DNA of 64,000 bases from Excoecaria cochinchinensis (GCA_947683425.1 CANTUQ010000007.1:62001-126000); one strand, 5' to 3'; shown: positions 11,263 through 23,438, counted from the stretch's first letter. A program made the numbers and translations. The notes: generated by a model from the letters alone, not told the origin.

Positions 11263-13845
11263 TGTCACACCCCATAAGTGGCCTAATTGGATTTAGCAAT
11301 TTTTAATTGGGCAAATAAGGGTAATTGGGTAATATTTAAGAGGAAAGTGGATTAAATTGCAAGAATGAAAAGTAATTAAATAGTAGATTTTATTTTGGTG
11401 AGGAAAAGGTAATTTAACAAGGACTTATTGGTAAAAGGGTATTAAGTGGATTTGAGGAATTGTGCATGTGTGCCAGGTGGAGGGTGAGTGTGTACGTGGG
11501 TAAGGGAAAGAAAGATCTGGGAAAAGTTTAGTTGGGTGAAAACAAAAGACTAAAGGTTTTCTCTCTTCTTGTTTTCCCTCTCACGTAAATCACATTCTGC
11601 TCTTACTCTCCATTTGCTGTTCTTCTTCCCATTTTTGCATGTGTATTCTGTTGTGGGTCTAGGGTTGGAGGTTGGATAAGAAGTTCCAGAGGTAAGTGGC
11701 TTTTAGTTTCTCCTGTGGTTCTGCTTCTCATTTGAATTATTTAGAAATTTTGTCTTTGGATCTTTGATTGTGGTCCTACTTGTTTGCAAGCTCCTGAGGA
11801 TACAAGGAAGGAGAAGGGAAAGGGCAAGGTTGTGGATTGAGGATATTTCAGTGAACATTTTTGAACTTCAAACAGGTTTGGGAGTGTGTCTGTCCTTTTT
11901 CATTTCGGATCCTAATTACTGTTCTAATATGAATATTTGTTAGGTGTGTTTGTTTAACAAAATATATGAGAAATGCAAAGTGTATAGATGATTTCTGTAG
12001 AAAAGTATGCAAGTGAGATGTTTGTGCATGAATGTGGATATGAAATTCTAAGATGAATACTTCCTGGTTTTAGCCTCTGTTTTAGTGTTAGTTGTAAAAA
12101 AATGTATTATTGTGTTATAATTGCTGTGATTGTGTTCAGAAGACCTAATGGTATGTATTTGCATCATTATTGCCTGAAAAATAGATTTGGACAAATTGGG
12201 GTTTAAGTTTTGATTGAACTCTGTCTTTACAATTATCTGGTTTTTCACGTTTTTCTGGGTTTGGATTTCTGAAAAATTAGTTTTGGAGAAGATGAAGGAA
12301 TGTGAGAAGAAGGTCACGTGACGTGACTGGTGGTCACGCCGTGACCCCCTTCTCGGCTGAAGATCACGAGGCGCGAAGCAGCTTCACGCCGTGACTCCTT
12401 CTTTGCTGAAGGTCACGTGGCGTGAAGCGGCATCACGCCGTGACTCTCGCCCTTTTCCTGCGCGATTTCTTTCTCTTCTCTCACAGGAGTCACGCGACGT
12501 GACTGGTGGTCACGCCGTGACTACCTGCTGTTCTGGCTTGGCGCTCGCGTGAAGCCTGCGTCACGAGATTGGCTTGGCGCTCGACGTGACTGGAGGTCAC
12601 GACGTGACCAGTCTTCCTCCAGTTGCCCGTTTTCTAAAAGCATGATTTTTAACTTCTGATTTCAAGGGTTTTACACTACATGACGATTAATTAGTTTTAA
12701 AATCCGATTGTATTTTAATAATTGCATAATATTGGGTTTTGTATACATGATTAATAATTAGTATACATGATTTACATGTTTATAGTTTATTTATCAGGGA
12801 CTTTTTCAATATGAGCTATTTGTTCTTATTACTTTCTGTGGTTAATATTTATATGTTTCTGAATTTGATTATTATACAAGTATACATGATTTATAAGCTA
12901 GTATTTAATGAAATTCTCATGATTTGATATATGAATAGTTGTGTTGTAAGCCTGTATAAGTCATAGTAGTGGATAAGTAAGCGCTTACTTAGGTCAGAGT
13001 GTGTATGCAGTTGCTATATGATAAAAATGTTATATGCGGGTCCGTTTGGATCCTTGTTTCGATCCTGTTAGGATCTATATGGAAATAAAGCGAGACCTCG
13101 GTCTCTATATGAAAATTACATGTTTGAGACTCATGTCTCTATATGCTTGGGATACTGTGTTCTATCAGTATCCAAAAGACCGTATCCACTTCTTAGGTTT
13201 ATACCAGACTAATCAGGCTACATGTTTATATGTGATGTATATGATGAGATGTTTATTGACATGATTAAAGGTATATGTTGCACATGAATTCGTGAATATT
13301 CTATATCGGTGTAATGTAGAAAAGTATGTTTGCATACGTTAATTACTTGTTTTGTAAATATTTTAATGTGATGAGATGCTATATTGTATATTGTTATTTT
13401 GTTTTGTTCCTCCCCACTAAGCGTTATCGCTTAGCACGGGCTCTTTTCCCGTGCAGGTGGCGAGTGCTGTTCAGAGTCGGATATCTGCAGGTCGGCCACT
13501 AGGAGTCTTTTTGGATGAAGTTGTTTTATTTTTGAAGTCTTCCGCTGTTATATTTTTGTACATGGCTTATGTATAGCAAAATGAATCTTTTGTAAAGGAA
13601 CAAGTATTCTTTTTGTATACGTATTTGCATACAAGCCTTTTTGTAAAAATGATATAAATATGATATTTGTATAAGGACTTGATAAATATATGTTACAGGA
13701 ATTTTCTGATCAAATGATTAAAAGTTTCTTTAAATCTCATTTGGTTTTCTTTTGTTTATTTATACAAGTGTAAATGTATATGTTTATATGTGTTTGCCCG
13801 CGTGGCACTCCGGCATCCTTCCAACGGGGATGGCGGGGTGTTACA
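11263..13845 (+). repeat. 3' LTR (2583 bp)
   Basis: Same sequence as the 5' LTR except for the five substitutions and the missing 8-bp unit. The length difference (2591 against 2583) is fully explained by that unit. It ends TGTTACA at 13845 and is followed by ATATA. Confidence 0.95.
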
Positions 13846-14450
13846 ATATATGTATTCATGTGTGTGTGTGTATGTGTATACGCATACACACACATACATA
13901 CATACATATGTATACACACACACACACATATATATATGTATATGTATGTATAAGTATGTGTATGTGCATGTGCATGTATATATATGTACATACATATGTG
14001 CATATATGTGTGTGTGTCTACGTACATATATATATATATATATGTATATGTATGTATGTATATACATATGTATATAAGTACATACATACATATATGTATA
14101 TATATGTACGTACGTACGTATATAAGTACATACATATATGTATATGTATGTATGTTCATACATACATATACATACACGTCTATGCATACATATACATACA
14201 CATATATATGTATGCACATACATGTATATGTATGTGTGTATGAATATATACACACATGTATATATGTATTAAAATAATTTAGAAAATTTAGAAAATATCT
14301 TTTATTAGTTCTACAATCTCTTCTTTATTTTAGAAAACTGGAAAATCTATTTTCTATTTTCTATTTTAGAAAATTGACTAAAATAAACATAATCTCTGTT
14401 TTCTGTAGAAAATTTTTCTGAAAAATTGGACCAGTTTTCTGTAAGTAAAC
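13846..14450. mobile_element. MITE-like unit, copy B, right half
   Basis: Resumes TA/CA/TATG microsatellite (13846-14270) and continues into the right arm, closely matching 6174-6385. It ends with TTTTCTGTAAGTAAAC at 14435-14450. The long Tyr/His/Ile open frames here are microsatellite artefacts. Confidence 0.65.
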
Positions 14451-14454
14451 AGGC

Positions 14455-14729
14455 CCTTAATTTTTTTTAATGGTATTTTTATAAAAATACCTTTTTAAAA
14501 TACCAATTAATTGACAAAAGTTGTGGGCCGGAGCGGGCTGAAAGAAGGGAAAATGGGCTCACGTAGAAAGAAGTAAACCAGGAGGGCAATTTGATAATTT
14601 GGCGTCCTCAGGGCTTTGGTTTGTAGCGCCTATTTATAGTTGTTCTGCGTTATACTACCATAGCTCGCCGCCGGATTGCAGAGGCCAATTGCAAATTACA
14701 AAATCCCCGACTCTCACTAATACAAGGAG
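14455..14729 (+). promoter_or_regulatory. NRPB10: RPB10 promoter and 5' UTR exon
   Basis: Contains TGGGCC (14524-14529) and TGGGCT (14554-14559) boxes, then a TATA-like TATTTATAG (14631-14639). A likely 5' UTR exon ends AAGGAG at 14729 before GTAATA, implying a leader intron of roughly 760 bp up to the RPB10 start. The segment 14455-14627 has a second copy at 6419-6590. Confidence 0.65.
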
Positions 14730-15460
14730 GTAATAGAAATCGGATTTCACGCTGTTCTGATTGTTTTTTGTTTTTGCTTAATTATACGGGCATTTATGTT
14801 TATGCAATAGAATTATGGGGCTGGAGTTTGGCTCTTTGGCTGGTTAACAGTGTCATAGAGATGAATGCAGCTCCCTATACCAATCCTTTCAACCTCTCAT
14901 CCTATTCGCTATCATTTAATCTTCTGTTATGGAGGATTCTATTGTGAGGTTGATACATATTATTTTCATCAAAATCACCATAAAGTTCTTAATTCTTATG
15001 TTAATAATACCTTATTATAGTTTAGATTTCGAGCAGTAATTCAGGCAGCCTCTTCGCTTAAGTTATAATAGCGTAGAAGGTGTTTAACTGCTCGTATATT
15101 GAATGTCTTTTGCTCTTCAGACTTGCTGAGGTTTTTTCTTTGAAGCTGGTCTAGTAAGCCTAAGCACATCTTTATTTTCTTAAATTAAAATACTGTCTCC
15201 CTTTTCCTAAACACTTGGTGATCTGTTCTAGTTGACCTAAGAACATATCTTCTTCGGCCTGCTAATTTCATTTTTTCCTTCTCATATATCCTTAACTATA
15301 TATACGTCTGAATTATGAAACACTCGGACTGGAAATGTCAGATACAATATATATAAAAAAAAAAGAATTCGATTGTTCCTATTATGTGTTGTTGATGTTA
15401 ATATGTGGCTAAGATGAACGAAATATGCTTGAAACAAAACTCGCAATGTATGCTAAAGGT

Positions 15461-15482
15461 TGATAATTCCAGTTCGGTGTTT
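15461..15482 (+). repeat. 22-bp repeat of the RPB10 start region inside its leader intron
   Basis: Positions 15461-15482 are identical to 15522-15543, which begins at the second base of the RPB10 ATG. The upstream copy has T in place of the A of the ATG and is followed by TGACAG, a possible 3' splice site. Spacing start to start is 61 bp. Confidence 0.9.
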
Positions 15483-15520
15483 TGACAGATTAGCTGAGCA
15501 GGCAGAAGAAAGGGTGAAAG

Positions 15521-15736
15521 ATGATAATTCCAGTTCGGTGTTTCACTTGTGGGAAGGTGATTGGTAACAAATGGGATACTTATCTTGACCTTCTTCAAGC
15601 AGATTACTCTGAAGGAGATGCACTTGATGCACTCGGGTTGGTCCGTTATTGCTGCAGAAGAATGCTGATGACTCATGTTGACCTCATTGAGAAACTTTTG
15701 AATTATAATACTCTGGAGAGAAGTGAAGGCAGCTGA
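15521..15736 (+). CDS. NRPB10: RNA polymerase subunit 10 (RPB10-type, shared by Pol I-V)
   Basis: 71-residue single-exon coding region. RPB10 is a small zinc-binding assembly subunit shared by nuclear RNA polymerases I, II and III, and in plants by IV and V. The start MIIPVRCFTCGKVIGNKWD carries the first zinc ligands, C7 and C10. Further on, YCCRRMLMTHVDLIEKLLNY supplies the adjacent cysteine pair (C44, C45) that completes the site. Length and sequence fit the family closely. The ATG at 15521 is fixed by the invariant MIIPVRCF start. The 5' UTR is probably split by an intron whose acceptor lies a few dozen bases upstream (CAG at 15499-15501 or GACAG ending at 15488). Confidence 0.97.
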   Translation: MIIPVRCFTCGKVIGNKWDTYLDLLQADYSEGDALDALGLVRYCCRRMLMTHVDLIEKLLNYNTLERSEGS

Positions 15737-17121
15737 AAGTATACAATGGAGTTAACAAAGTATATAAATATACAGCTAAGATGGGATGTGTGGCATAGCG
15801 TCTGTTAATATTTGGCCAAATCTAAATGCTGTTGTGGCTATAAAAGTTAATAATGTCTGAGAAAGGCTTCTGCTTCCAATGTGCTAAAAATGTTCTTTGA
15901 ACAAATTAGAAAACTGTGAAATTGGTATGAATGTATTTGCTACCATATTCCTGGCCTGATGTATTATGCAGGTGTAGCAATGATATTACTGTAGCAAATA
16001 AAGTTAGCCATAAATATATAGTATTATTCTCAAACTAACAATCGGTACATGATCTCAGTTGAAAATCGCTACGATTTCCTCATTTCTTAAGCTCCAGCAC
16101 CAGGTTTTTGATTACGGTTACCCAATGAATCGTAGTTAATTCGTGCTCTCTCCATTTTCGCTATCCAAATCCATGTTTTCTTCATGATATTATGCTTATC
16201 AGTACACTCTTCTGTTAAAAGCAATGTTTTTTTGGAATTAAATGAAGAAAGGGACATAATCTGGAAAATGCATGACAGAAAAACGGAGTAGAATAGTGCC
16301 GATGGAGCCAGACGGCTTATAATAGGAACATTTAGGGTTGGATTTTAATCGAGTTCAGATGCAGCCTGTCTCATTGAGGTTTTTACGTGGAACTAGCCAA
16401 ACGACATAACGTCTTGTATTTGAGATTATGTGTTTAAAATCAAGGTGATGTCATTCGGCATTCAGATTCAGCTTAGGGAAAAGATGAACTCCACAGGCAT
16501 GTCGTTTTGAAAGGATATAATCAGCCCCGCCTACTTATCCACTGTTTTCCACCCTTCTTCTCCCCATAATAATCAGCAGACCTCAACTACTGGGTAATCT
16601 ACTTCCTCTGGTCTTTCTTCTTTTTTAAATTGCTTTTGCATGAGGTGATTTAGGGTTTCGAATCAACGGGTATTGGTTATAACTTTCTGCATCCGTTTCT
16701 TCTCCAAATTGTACATTCAGCTGCAAAGAACTTGCAGCATCCAAGTTATGCATGAACGCATTTCTCATTTATTTTCCCACAGGAAGGATTTTGAACATGA
16801 ATTTTGTGAAATCTCTTTATACTTGTTATCCAATTGAGTTTTTGCTTTTTTATTGAATACACGTCGAATTGACACAAGGAGATTCAGAGTATGATGGTCT
16901 TTTGGTTATGGTCAGACAATTCCAAGGATACTGCGGGTTGTTGTTGTGCTGCTGAATATGCATATTTTTCTTTGTCTACGAACAATTTTTAATTCCTTCA
17001 ACCAGCATTTGGTTTTCCTTTGCCCTTTGCAGCTTTCATTCCAAAAAAAAGATAGAGAAAGAAAAGTGGAGAAAGATACAGAAATTCCCCCACGCTGTGT
17101 GATTTACTGTATTAATCGGAA
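15737..17121. other. RPB10 3' flank and upstream region of the methyltransferase gene
   Basis: No convincing coding sequence was seen. The first ~250 bp are likely RPB10 3' UTR. The part from about 16500 has a pyrimidine-rich character and could contain the promoter and leader of the following gene. Confidence 0.5.
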
Positions 17122-18854
17122 ATGACAATATCTACCTGCAACGGTTTTCACATAAACAACTACTTTTCTCTTCTAGCTACAGGTTCCCATACGCTCCCAA
17201 AACTCATGATGAATATCATTCTATCATACCCACAAAAGCTTCTTCTCCACTTAGTCCAATTTCTTTGAAAATTTTCAGGTGCTCAATGCAAATACTCCGG
17301 TCAATCAGTGGTACACAATAGCCTCAAATTTTCTCCTCTCCCCGCAAGATCAAATTTGAAATTCTAAATCCGATAAATCCCCTTTCATTTTGAATAGAGA
17401 GCACTGCCCACACGGATAATCACAGTGGGCAAGAGGAGGTCCCCTGGAGTACAGATATTAGTAGATGAGTATATCAGCAAGCTCAGACACTATTGCTCTG
17501 TTGATGATATTCAAATTCGCTCCAATCCTAAAAATGCTCGGTAACTGAGATCCTTTTTGTTTTTGGAACCTATAGTTCCTAATTTTTTTTTTTCTTTTTT
17601 CACATTTTATCGTCACCGTCTAATGATTTTGTATAATTTTGTATCTTGTGTTTAGTGACAATAGAGCTCAAGTTGTTGACGAAGACCTGATGGCAATGAA
17701 CCTATTGAGGTCCGATGACTGGGTATACTCTCTTAGCAACATTTTCCAGTAAAACTCTTACATTATGTTTACAAAATATGTTCAGTTTTCATAAATGGTT
17801 CAAGATCTATGAGTGGAACATGGATAACCAGCAATCTATTGCTAGTAGGTTGTCATGTTGGATGAACGTGGACTAGACATAGGATCGGAGCAGATGGCTG
17901 AGTTGGTTGCAGAGGCAGGCAATACCGTAATGACTTACTTCTCTTCAAGAATTATATTCCTTTCCATTTGGTTATTGCCTTCTTTTTGCCTTTTCTTGAA
18001 AAGGTTATATTGTTTAATTAGAGAAATATCTATACAAAATCTAATATTTTTTTCCATTTTTGCAGGGAGCTTCGAGGTTATCGTTCTGTATAGGTGGTCC
18101 ATATGGTCATGGGCATCGAATTAGAAAGCGCGCCAATGTATCAATCAGATTGTCCTCTATGGTTTTGAATCATCAGATTGCATTGCTTGTCCTTGTTGAG
18201 CAACTCTATAGGTAAGAATTTGTTATGTGCTATCATTTTGGAGTTGTATAGGTGGTGTTGTGCGATATTCACATATTTTAAGTTTTTGAAGTTGTATGTT
18301 TACATAAAAAATAAAAATAAAAAAGTCTTGCTTGCCAAGAAGATTAGAGAACAAGAAGCAACTCCTTGTTTATGTGGTCAGCCCTTTGAAATTCAGTTGG
18401 TTGCTGCATGAAGGTCTCTTGTTCAAGCAGGCTTGATTTTAATAGATAGGATAGACAAAGGTATTTGCTTTCGGCTGTACAGGTAGGAAGGTTGTTCGTC
18501 AATGTCAAAATACAAAAATTGAAAGGATATACTGAATTATTGTGTCTTTTTCCATATTGATGTTCATATGACAGAATTCAGAATTTTGTTCCCTATTTAT
18601 CTATCTTAGCATTTATCCAAGAAAATTTTCTATGGTAGTCATCAAATCAAGCAGCTGTCAAAGCACTTCCAGAATCATCATTAGTCATATAGGAACACAG
18701 TTAATTTTTTGTTGATATGGTCTTGTTTTGATTGGTTGTAATTGTCCTTGTTATTGGCATTGTCATGTTGTTCATTCACATATATAAAGAGTTTGTTATT
18801 GTGTAATCTTTCAGGTCCTGGACAATTCTGAAAGGACAAAATTATCATCGTTAG
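17122..18854 (+). CDS. RlmH-like SPOUT rRNA methyltransferase, probably organellar
   Basis: Seven exons, 17122-17182, 17279-17310, 17398-17540, 17656-17722, 17849-17926, 18066-18211 and 18815-18854, join in frame to 188 residues. The protein starts MTISTCNGFHINNYFSLLAT, a plausible organelle targeting extension, then GQSVRALPTRIITVGKRRSP opens the RlmH domain. Landmarks are VVMLDERGLDIGSEQMAELV, the SAM-binding loop FCIGGPYGHGHRIRKRANVS, the C-terminal knot helix SSMVLNHQIALLVLVEQLYR, and the ending GQNYHR. Bacterial RlmH methylates the pseudouridine at 23S position 1915 and also ends in Tyr-His-Arg. The plant protein is therefore likely to modify plastid or mitochondrial large-subunit rRNA (inference). 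The start was chosen because it is the only ATG exon that joins in phase to the GQSVRALP exon. Confidence 0.9.
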
Positions 18855-19774
18855 GGTTGTGAAAATGCGATCTTGGTTTTGGCATGCGAGTAAGGTGACT
18901 TGCTGACATATCATTTATACCTTTCAAAACAGACTTAGTAGATTAGCTTCCTAGTTCTTTGTTTTTAAGCGACCACTAAAGGAAATGCTGCTTAGCTGCA
19001 CTGTTATGTACAAATTCATAAACCATATTGTTTCAAGTGGTTTTTATACGGATAATCGAAATGCACTGCTTATGTTCATGTTGTAACTTTAGAAGGCTCA
19101 GATTCAGGATTCTGAAAGATGAATGGCGTTGCCAAATGATCATCCTGAAGATACAAGATTTGGTGCTGTGGAAGGACAAGTGTAAAACATTACATTAGTT
19201 CGCATGATTTACTGATTTTCTTTCAACTTTTTAAAGACAGCACGTGGGAAGATGCATATGACAAATACTGCATTAGTATTTGGAATGGGTAAATACTAGA
19301 TAGGTCCATATTGGCCATTTTTACTGAGGCAAACAGACTGTATTGGACATGATTTGTAGCCAAGAATACAAAATCGAATCTCAATTTTAATTTTCACAAA
19401 AATATCGTACTTCCATCTTCATTATGCTTCCAATTTGGTTACATGCAACTAAGAGGAATGAGTGGTTGCTCTCATAATTAACTATCTATTATACCAGTGA
19501 TTCATTAAAATTCAAACTCAAATTAAAATCTGTATCTAAAAGAGGTCCTTTAAAATTGAGATTAATATTTAAGTGTAACAGTAACCGTAACGATGTGGAA
19601 GATTGGTGTCGAAGTGGCAGTTCAGTTATTTTCCTAACATGGAAGTGCATTCTTGTCATCTCCTTGCTTATCGGGTAATTGGAATCGGTGGTGGAGAAGA
19701 GCCTGCGTAGCACGATTTGATGAATTTCAAAATTTTGATTTTTAAGTGTATTAGTTGAAGATTGGGAAGTGGGA
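18855..19774. other. Intergenic spacer
   Basis: 3' flank of the methyltransferase gene, then AT-rich sequence leading to the zinc-finger gene. I see no coding exon or recognised repeat. Confidence 0.5.
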
Positions 19775-20785
19775 ATGTTTATGGTAATAAGTCCACCGAA
19801 GATCAACTATTATTCGAGGATGGTGTTACCATCACCATCCTTTCCATGGAGGATCGCCCCCGTTCCCACTAGCAGGCATTTCTTTTCACCTCTCAACTGT
19901 GTTCCTCTGCAGCAAGCCCTCCAAGAAGGAGAACAGGTTTTCATTATATCTCCGTCTTCATTCTATTTTCTGTTATTCAATCAATTAATCAAAGATGTAA
20001 ATATTAAACTCGTACGGTCATCAACATTATGCAGAATGTGTCTGTTGCTTTTCCTGGACTATGAACTAGGTTTCAAGATTTACGCTTGGCAGTGGCATAT
20101 GGGAGTTTAGCAAATGATTATGAAAAAATAACTGTAAAATTCCATTGATCCATGTTAAGAACTTTCAAGTATGAAACTTTAGTTATTTTGTATTGCCATG
20201 CTTGCTTTCTGATTGTTAAAAAGCTAAGTATGTCATGGAAAAGAAAGAGTTTTGTAAATAATCTGCAATGTCTGCTTCTTGATGCCATTGCTCTTCTATT
20301 CCAATCCTGTTCTTTACTCTTGTCCAGTTGTTTTGAAGGTAGACTCGGTGATTATGTGTGAACCTTGCAATGGAAAAGGATGGCTAATTTGTGATTTCTG
20401 TGGAGGACAAAAAACCAATGTCAAAGCAGAAAATAAGCGAATTTACCGCCGTTGTCCATCTTGCAGAGCTGTAAGTAGAGTTCGTACTGATTTTGGAAGC
20501 TCACTGCCTTTTGAGTCTACCTTGACACATGCTTCTCTTGTCTACCTATTGAAGGGCAGTTAATCTTTGTGACTTTTATTTATCATTTCTTATTTGTGTC
20601 AAATGATACACCAAAAGAGTATCTGCTATTTACTTCACCATATTTAAAAGTTGGAAATGATCTAAATGGTCATATTTATGATTGCAAATTTTATGCAGAT
20701 TGGATATGTCTTATGCCAGAAGTGCAAAGTTTTCAAGTGCATTACCTTCCCAAATTACAGTGATGGTGAGGATCCATCTTTCTGA
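19775..20785 (+). CDS. Small Cys-rich (DnaJ-type) zinc-finger protein, probably plastid
   Basis: Three exons (19775-19936, 20339-20470, 20699-20785) give 126 residues. The N-terminal ~54 residues are Ser/Pro/aromatic-rich with few acidic residues, as in transit peptides. The C-terminal half holds four CxxC clusters in two pairs: CEPCNGKGW...CDFCGGQ, then CPSCRAIGYVLCQKC, followed by KVFKC and the tail NYSDGEDPSF. The CxxCxGxG-like spacing resembles the DnaJ cysteine-rich domain found in stand-alone plastid chaperone-like proteins, and a plant family with RRCPSCRAIGYVLCxKCKVF is familiar to me. Its molecular role is not known to me. The first intron's acceptor (GAAG/GTAGAC) is the only one that keeps the frame, but that exon joint is the weakest part of the model. 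An alternative start is the ATG at 19781. Confidence 0.75.
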
Positions 20786-22563
20786 GCCTTATATTGTTAC
20801 AGGATTGCACATAGGCCAGGGGAACATTCTGCCTTCGTAGACAGAGTTGACTTTGATTGTTTGGAGGAGCTTACATAAGGTTCCTGTCTTTTCTATTTAT
20901 TTCAGCTTAAAAAGATAATTCTTGAAGAAGCCTCTTTGTAATGTTTATGTAAAACTAATGTAATTGTTAAATGTCAATGCTGTATAACATTACCAAATTA
21001 AATTGAATTCATTTCAGGTGACAGCTTAGGTAGTTTATGACTGATTATATTGAAAACAATATTGATTTAGCTGAACAGTTTCTTCTTATGTTTTTTCTTC
21101 TTCAATAGAAAACGGGGTCTTGACTATGAGTACCTTGCCAATTTTTGTTTATTTGAGAGACTAAATTGTCCTTTCATGGCAAGTTTTGCTGGTGTTTTTT
21201 GAATGGGAGAATTGTTCTGATATAGAAAACCTAAACAATGTAAGTTGGGTCTTTGTTGCACCTAACGAATAATGATTTTTTTTGCTCATGATATTTGCTT
21301 TAGAGGGACAAGCATTAAGAAATCATTTAGTTGCTAGAAAGTTTGGATATTCTTTTGTTTTCAAATAGCTTTGTTCAGTTTGATAGTTGTTGAATATAAT
21401 TTAGATCTAAACACAACTCAGCATTGCCACCAACATAATCCCCTATCATCTTATATTTTATTTATCTTTTTTCTTATTATCTCCTATACCCTCTTATTAT
21501 TGGTTAGGAGGTTGAGTATAATTGGAGTCAAATTTGAGCTCTAGTGTATGCAAATGAGGTTAAGCAATTTTTCTTGAGATTAAAGTTGATTCTAATATTG
21601 AGTCCTTATCATCTCTTTAATAATTAAGATAGTCGAACATTTTATGATTGAGTTGCGAATGGCACCCATATTATTAAAATTGTTGCATCATACTGTAGAA
21701 ACGTGATGCACCCGCTTGAGAAACCGTAACCGTATTGCTAGGGCATATGTGCGTCTTTGATTTCACTTGAAATATTGATTTGTGGTTAAACTGATCTAAA
21801 TCAAAATTATGCAGTTGCTATGATGATTCATTTTATAGGCTTGTTATGCTTTGTGGTTGAAAGCGAAACTATTGAGCAAGACTTTGAGCATATATGCCCT
21901 GTTGCTCTTGATGTTATATAAACTAAATCTATATAAAAATGTGTCATGTGATCTCCTCTTTTATTGGATCTTAAAGTGGCCATATCAATATGAATTAGTA
22001 GGCAACTTGTTTGTATTTTTTTAATTCCTTTAAAAGGTAGTACTTGATGCGTCAATCCTAACATGCGCTTGTACTTGAAGTATGAAATGAGTGGGATGCA
22101 TGTGAATTCAGTGATAAAGGTCTGGAATTATCCCATAGTTTAAGTTTATCTATGATCAAAATGCTGTAAACGCATTATAATATCATCAAAAATAATAACA
22201 GTCTTTTACCAGTATTCCGTCATTGGATACTTTTACTTGCTTTTGTTGATGGCAAAGTTTTGACAGTTTGCTCATTTATGCAATCAAATCTGCTGGAAGC
22301 ATTGATAATAGGAAAATATATATATATATATTAAGCAAAAAGAGATGAATAAAGAAGTTGTGTTTTAATTTAATGCATTCATGGTCAATAACAGACAGTC
22401 AAACGTTCCTTTTCTGATTCCCAGTCGCTTAAGTCTGATACAATTCAGAAACCAACTTATTAAACTCACTCTCTCTCTCACACACCTCATTCAGAAAAGG
22501 AAAAAAAGTGAAATGAGGTGAAGGAAAGGCTAGAAAAAGAAAAGAAAAAAGCGTATGCAAAAT
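20786..22563. other. Intergenic spacer
   Basis: 3' flank of the zinc-finger gene followed by AT-rich sequence with no credible exon. A short TA run lies near 22318-22332, and the CT-rich tract at 22467-22486 is probably the 3' UTR of the SAUR gene on the minus strand. Confidence 0.5.
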
Positions 22564-23079
22564 TTATCTGCACATTGGACTGTGAGGATGGTGAGAAGGA
22601 GTGGGGTGGGTTTTGGAAGAGCAAAGTCCCAAAGTATCGTCAACCTCAAATCTGCAATCTTGCGTGAAATAAACATCTTTCTTTTCCTCAACCAGCTTCA
22701 ATATACATTGAAAAACACCCACATCACAAGGAATTCTCAACACACCCGTCTGTTGAAACCCAAACTCTTCTTCTGCCTCTCTTAACAAGAGGTGAAATGC
22801 TGGGTGACCCAAATACTCTGTTGGGATTATGAATCTTTTGAGCTCTTCTCCAACACAAACAGCCAAGTATCCTTTTGGTACTACATTGCTGGAGCCTGAG
22901 TTCTCTGATAGAGACAGCGTCCTTTTCAGAAACTTGATGCTTTTACTGCTGCTGCTATTGCTATTGCTATTGTTGTTGGTGTTGTTGGGTTTGGATGAAG
23001 TTGCCACCTTTCTCCACTTCTTCAGTATCTGTTGAAGCCTAACAATTTCTCTAATCTTGTTAGACTTCTTGGACTCCAT
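22564..23079 (-). CDS. SAUR-family auxin-responsive protein
   Basis: Single-exon 171-residue SAUR (small auxin up RNA). Family members are induced by auxin; several bind and inhibit PP2C.D phosphatases, which activates plasma-membrane proton pumps and promotes cell expansion. The N-terminal helix MESKKSNKIREIVRLQQILK is basic. An Asn/Ser low-complexity linker encoded by GTT/GCT-type repeats follows. Residues about 67-135 form the SAUR domain: VPKGYLAVCVGEELKRFIIP, YLGHPAFHLLLREAEEEFGF and LRIPCDVGVFQCIL. The C-terminal tail is Ser/His/Pro-rich. Length and the long basic N-terminus suit the SAUR72/76-like group rather than the short tandem SAURs. Lack of introns is typical of the family. Confidence 0.93.
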   Translation of the reverse strand: MESKKSNKIREIVRLQQILKKWRKVATSSKPNNTNNNSNSNSSSSKSIKFLKRTLSLSENSGSSNVVPKGYLAVCVGEELKRFIIPTEYLGHPAFHLLLREAEEEFGFQQTGVLRIPCDVGVFQCILKLVEEKKDVYFTQDCRFEVDDTLGLCSSKTHPTPSHHPHSPMCR

Positions 23080-23438
23080 ATTTGTTTCTTCTTCAAAGCT
23101 GCTAGCTCTATTGTAGCGTGTGATGCCAACTGGTCAGCTTTCAACTTATAGGAGTTGAGGTCTCTGGACTTGTGAATTATTATATTGTTTTCTACTTGGT
23201 TGATGAATTAAATAAAGAGTAGAGAAGCCACAAAAGAAGGTTATTAATATTATGTGCGGGTGAATTGAAATAGCACTAGTGATGATTCGTGTGGTGCATA
23301 GGGTTAGTATTAATTTAAAGAGTTTCGTGAGATTCCAGAGGAATAAAGAAATGAGAATGCTTCGGCTTCCAATGCAAACTAACCCCTAACAGTCAAACTC
23401 AAAATCCAAAGGGGGATCTAAGTCAGGCCTCGTACAAT

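Larger units (their letters stand above)
7231..13845 (+). mobile_element. Gag-only LTR retrotransposon (TR-GAG type, Ty3/gypsy-like), complete
   Basis: A complete element of 6615 bp. It has two nearly identical LTRs (7231-9821 and 11263-13845), a tRNA-iMet primer site just inside the left LTR, one gag reading frame, and a purine-rich tract abutting the right LTR. LTR ends are TGT...ACA. The element is flanked by ATATA on both sides (7226-7230 and 13846-13850), consistent with a 5-bp target duplication, although inside a TA microsatellite that match is weak evidence. No protease, reverse transcriptase, RNase H or integrase is present: the internal region is only 1441 bp. Such Gag-only elements are known in plants as TR-GAGs and must borrow pol functions from a partner. 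By eye the LTRs differ at five sites, all transitions, plus one 8-bp indel, which suggests recent insertion. Confidence 0.93.

Noticed and set aside
13737..14277. Similar long Tyr/His-rich open frames
   Set aside because: Same microsatellite artefact in the second copy of the repeat.
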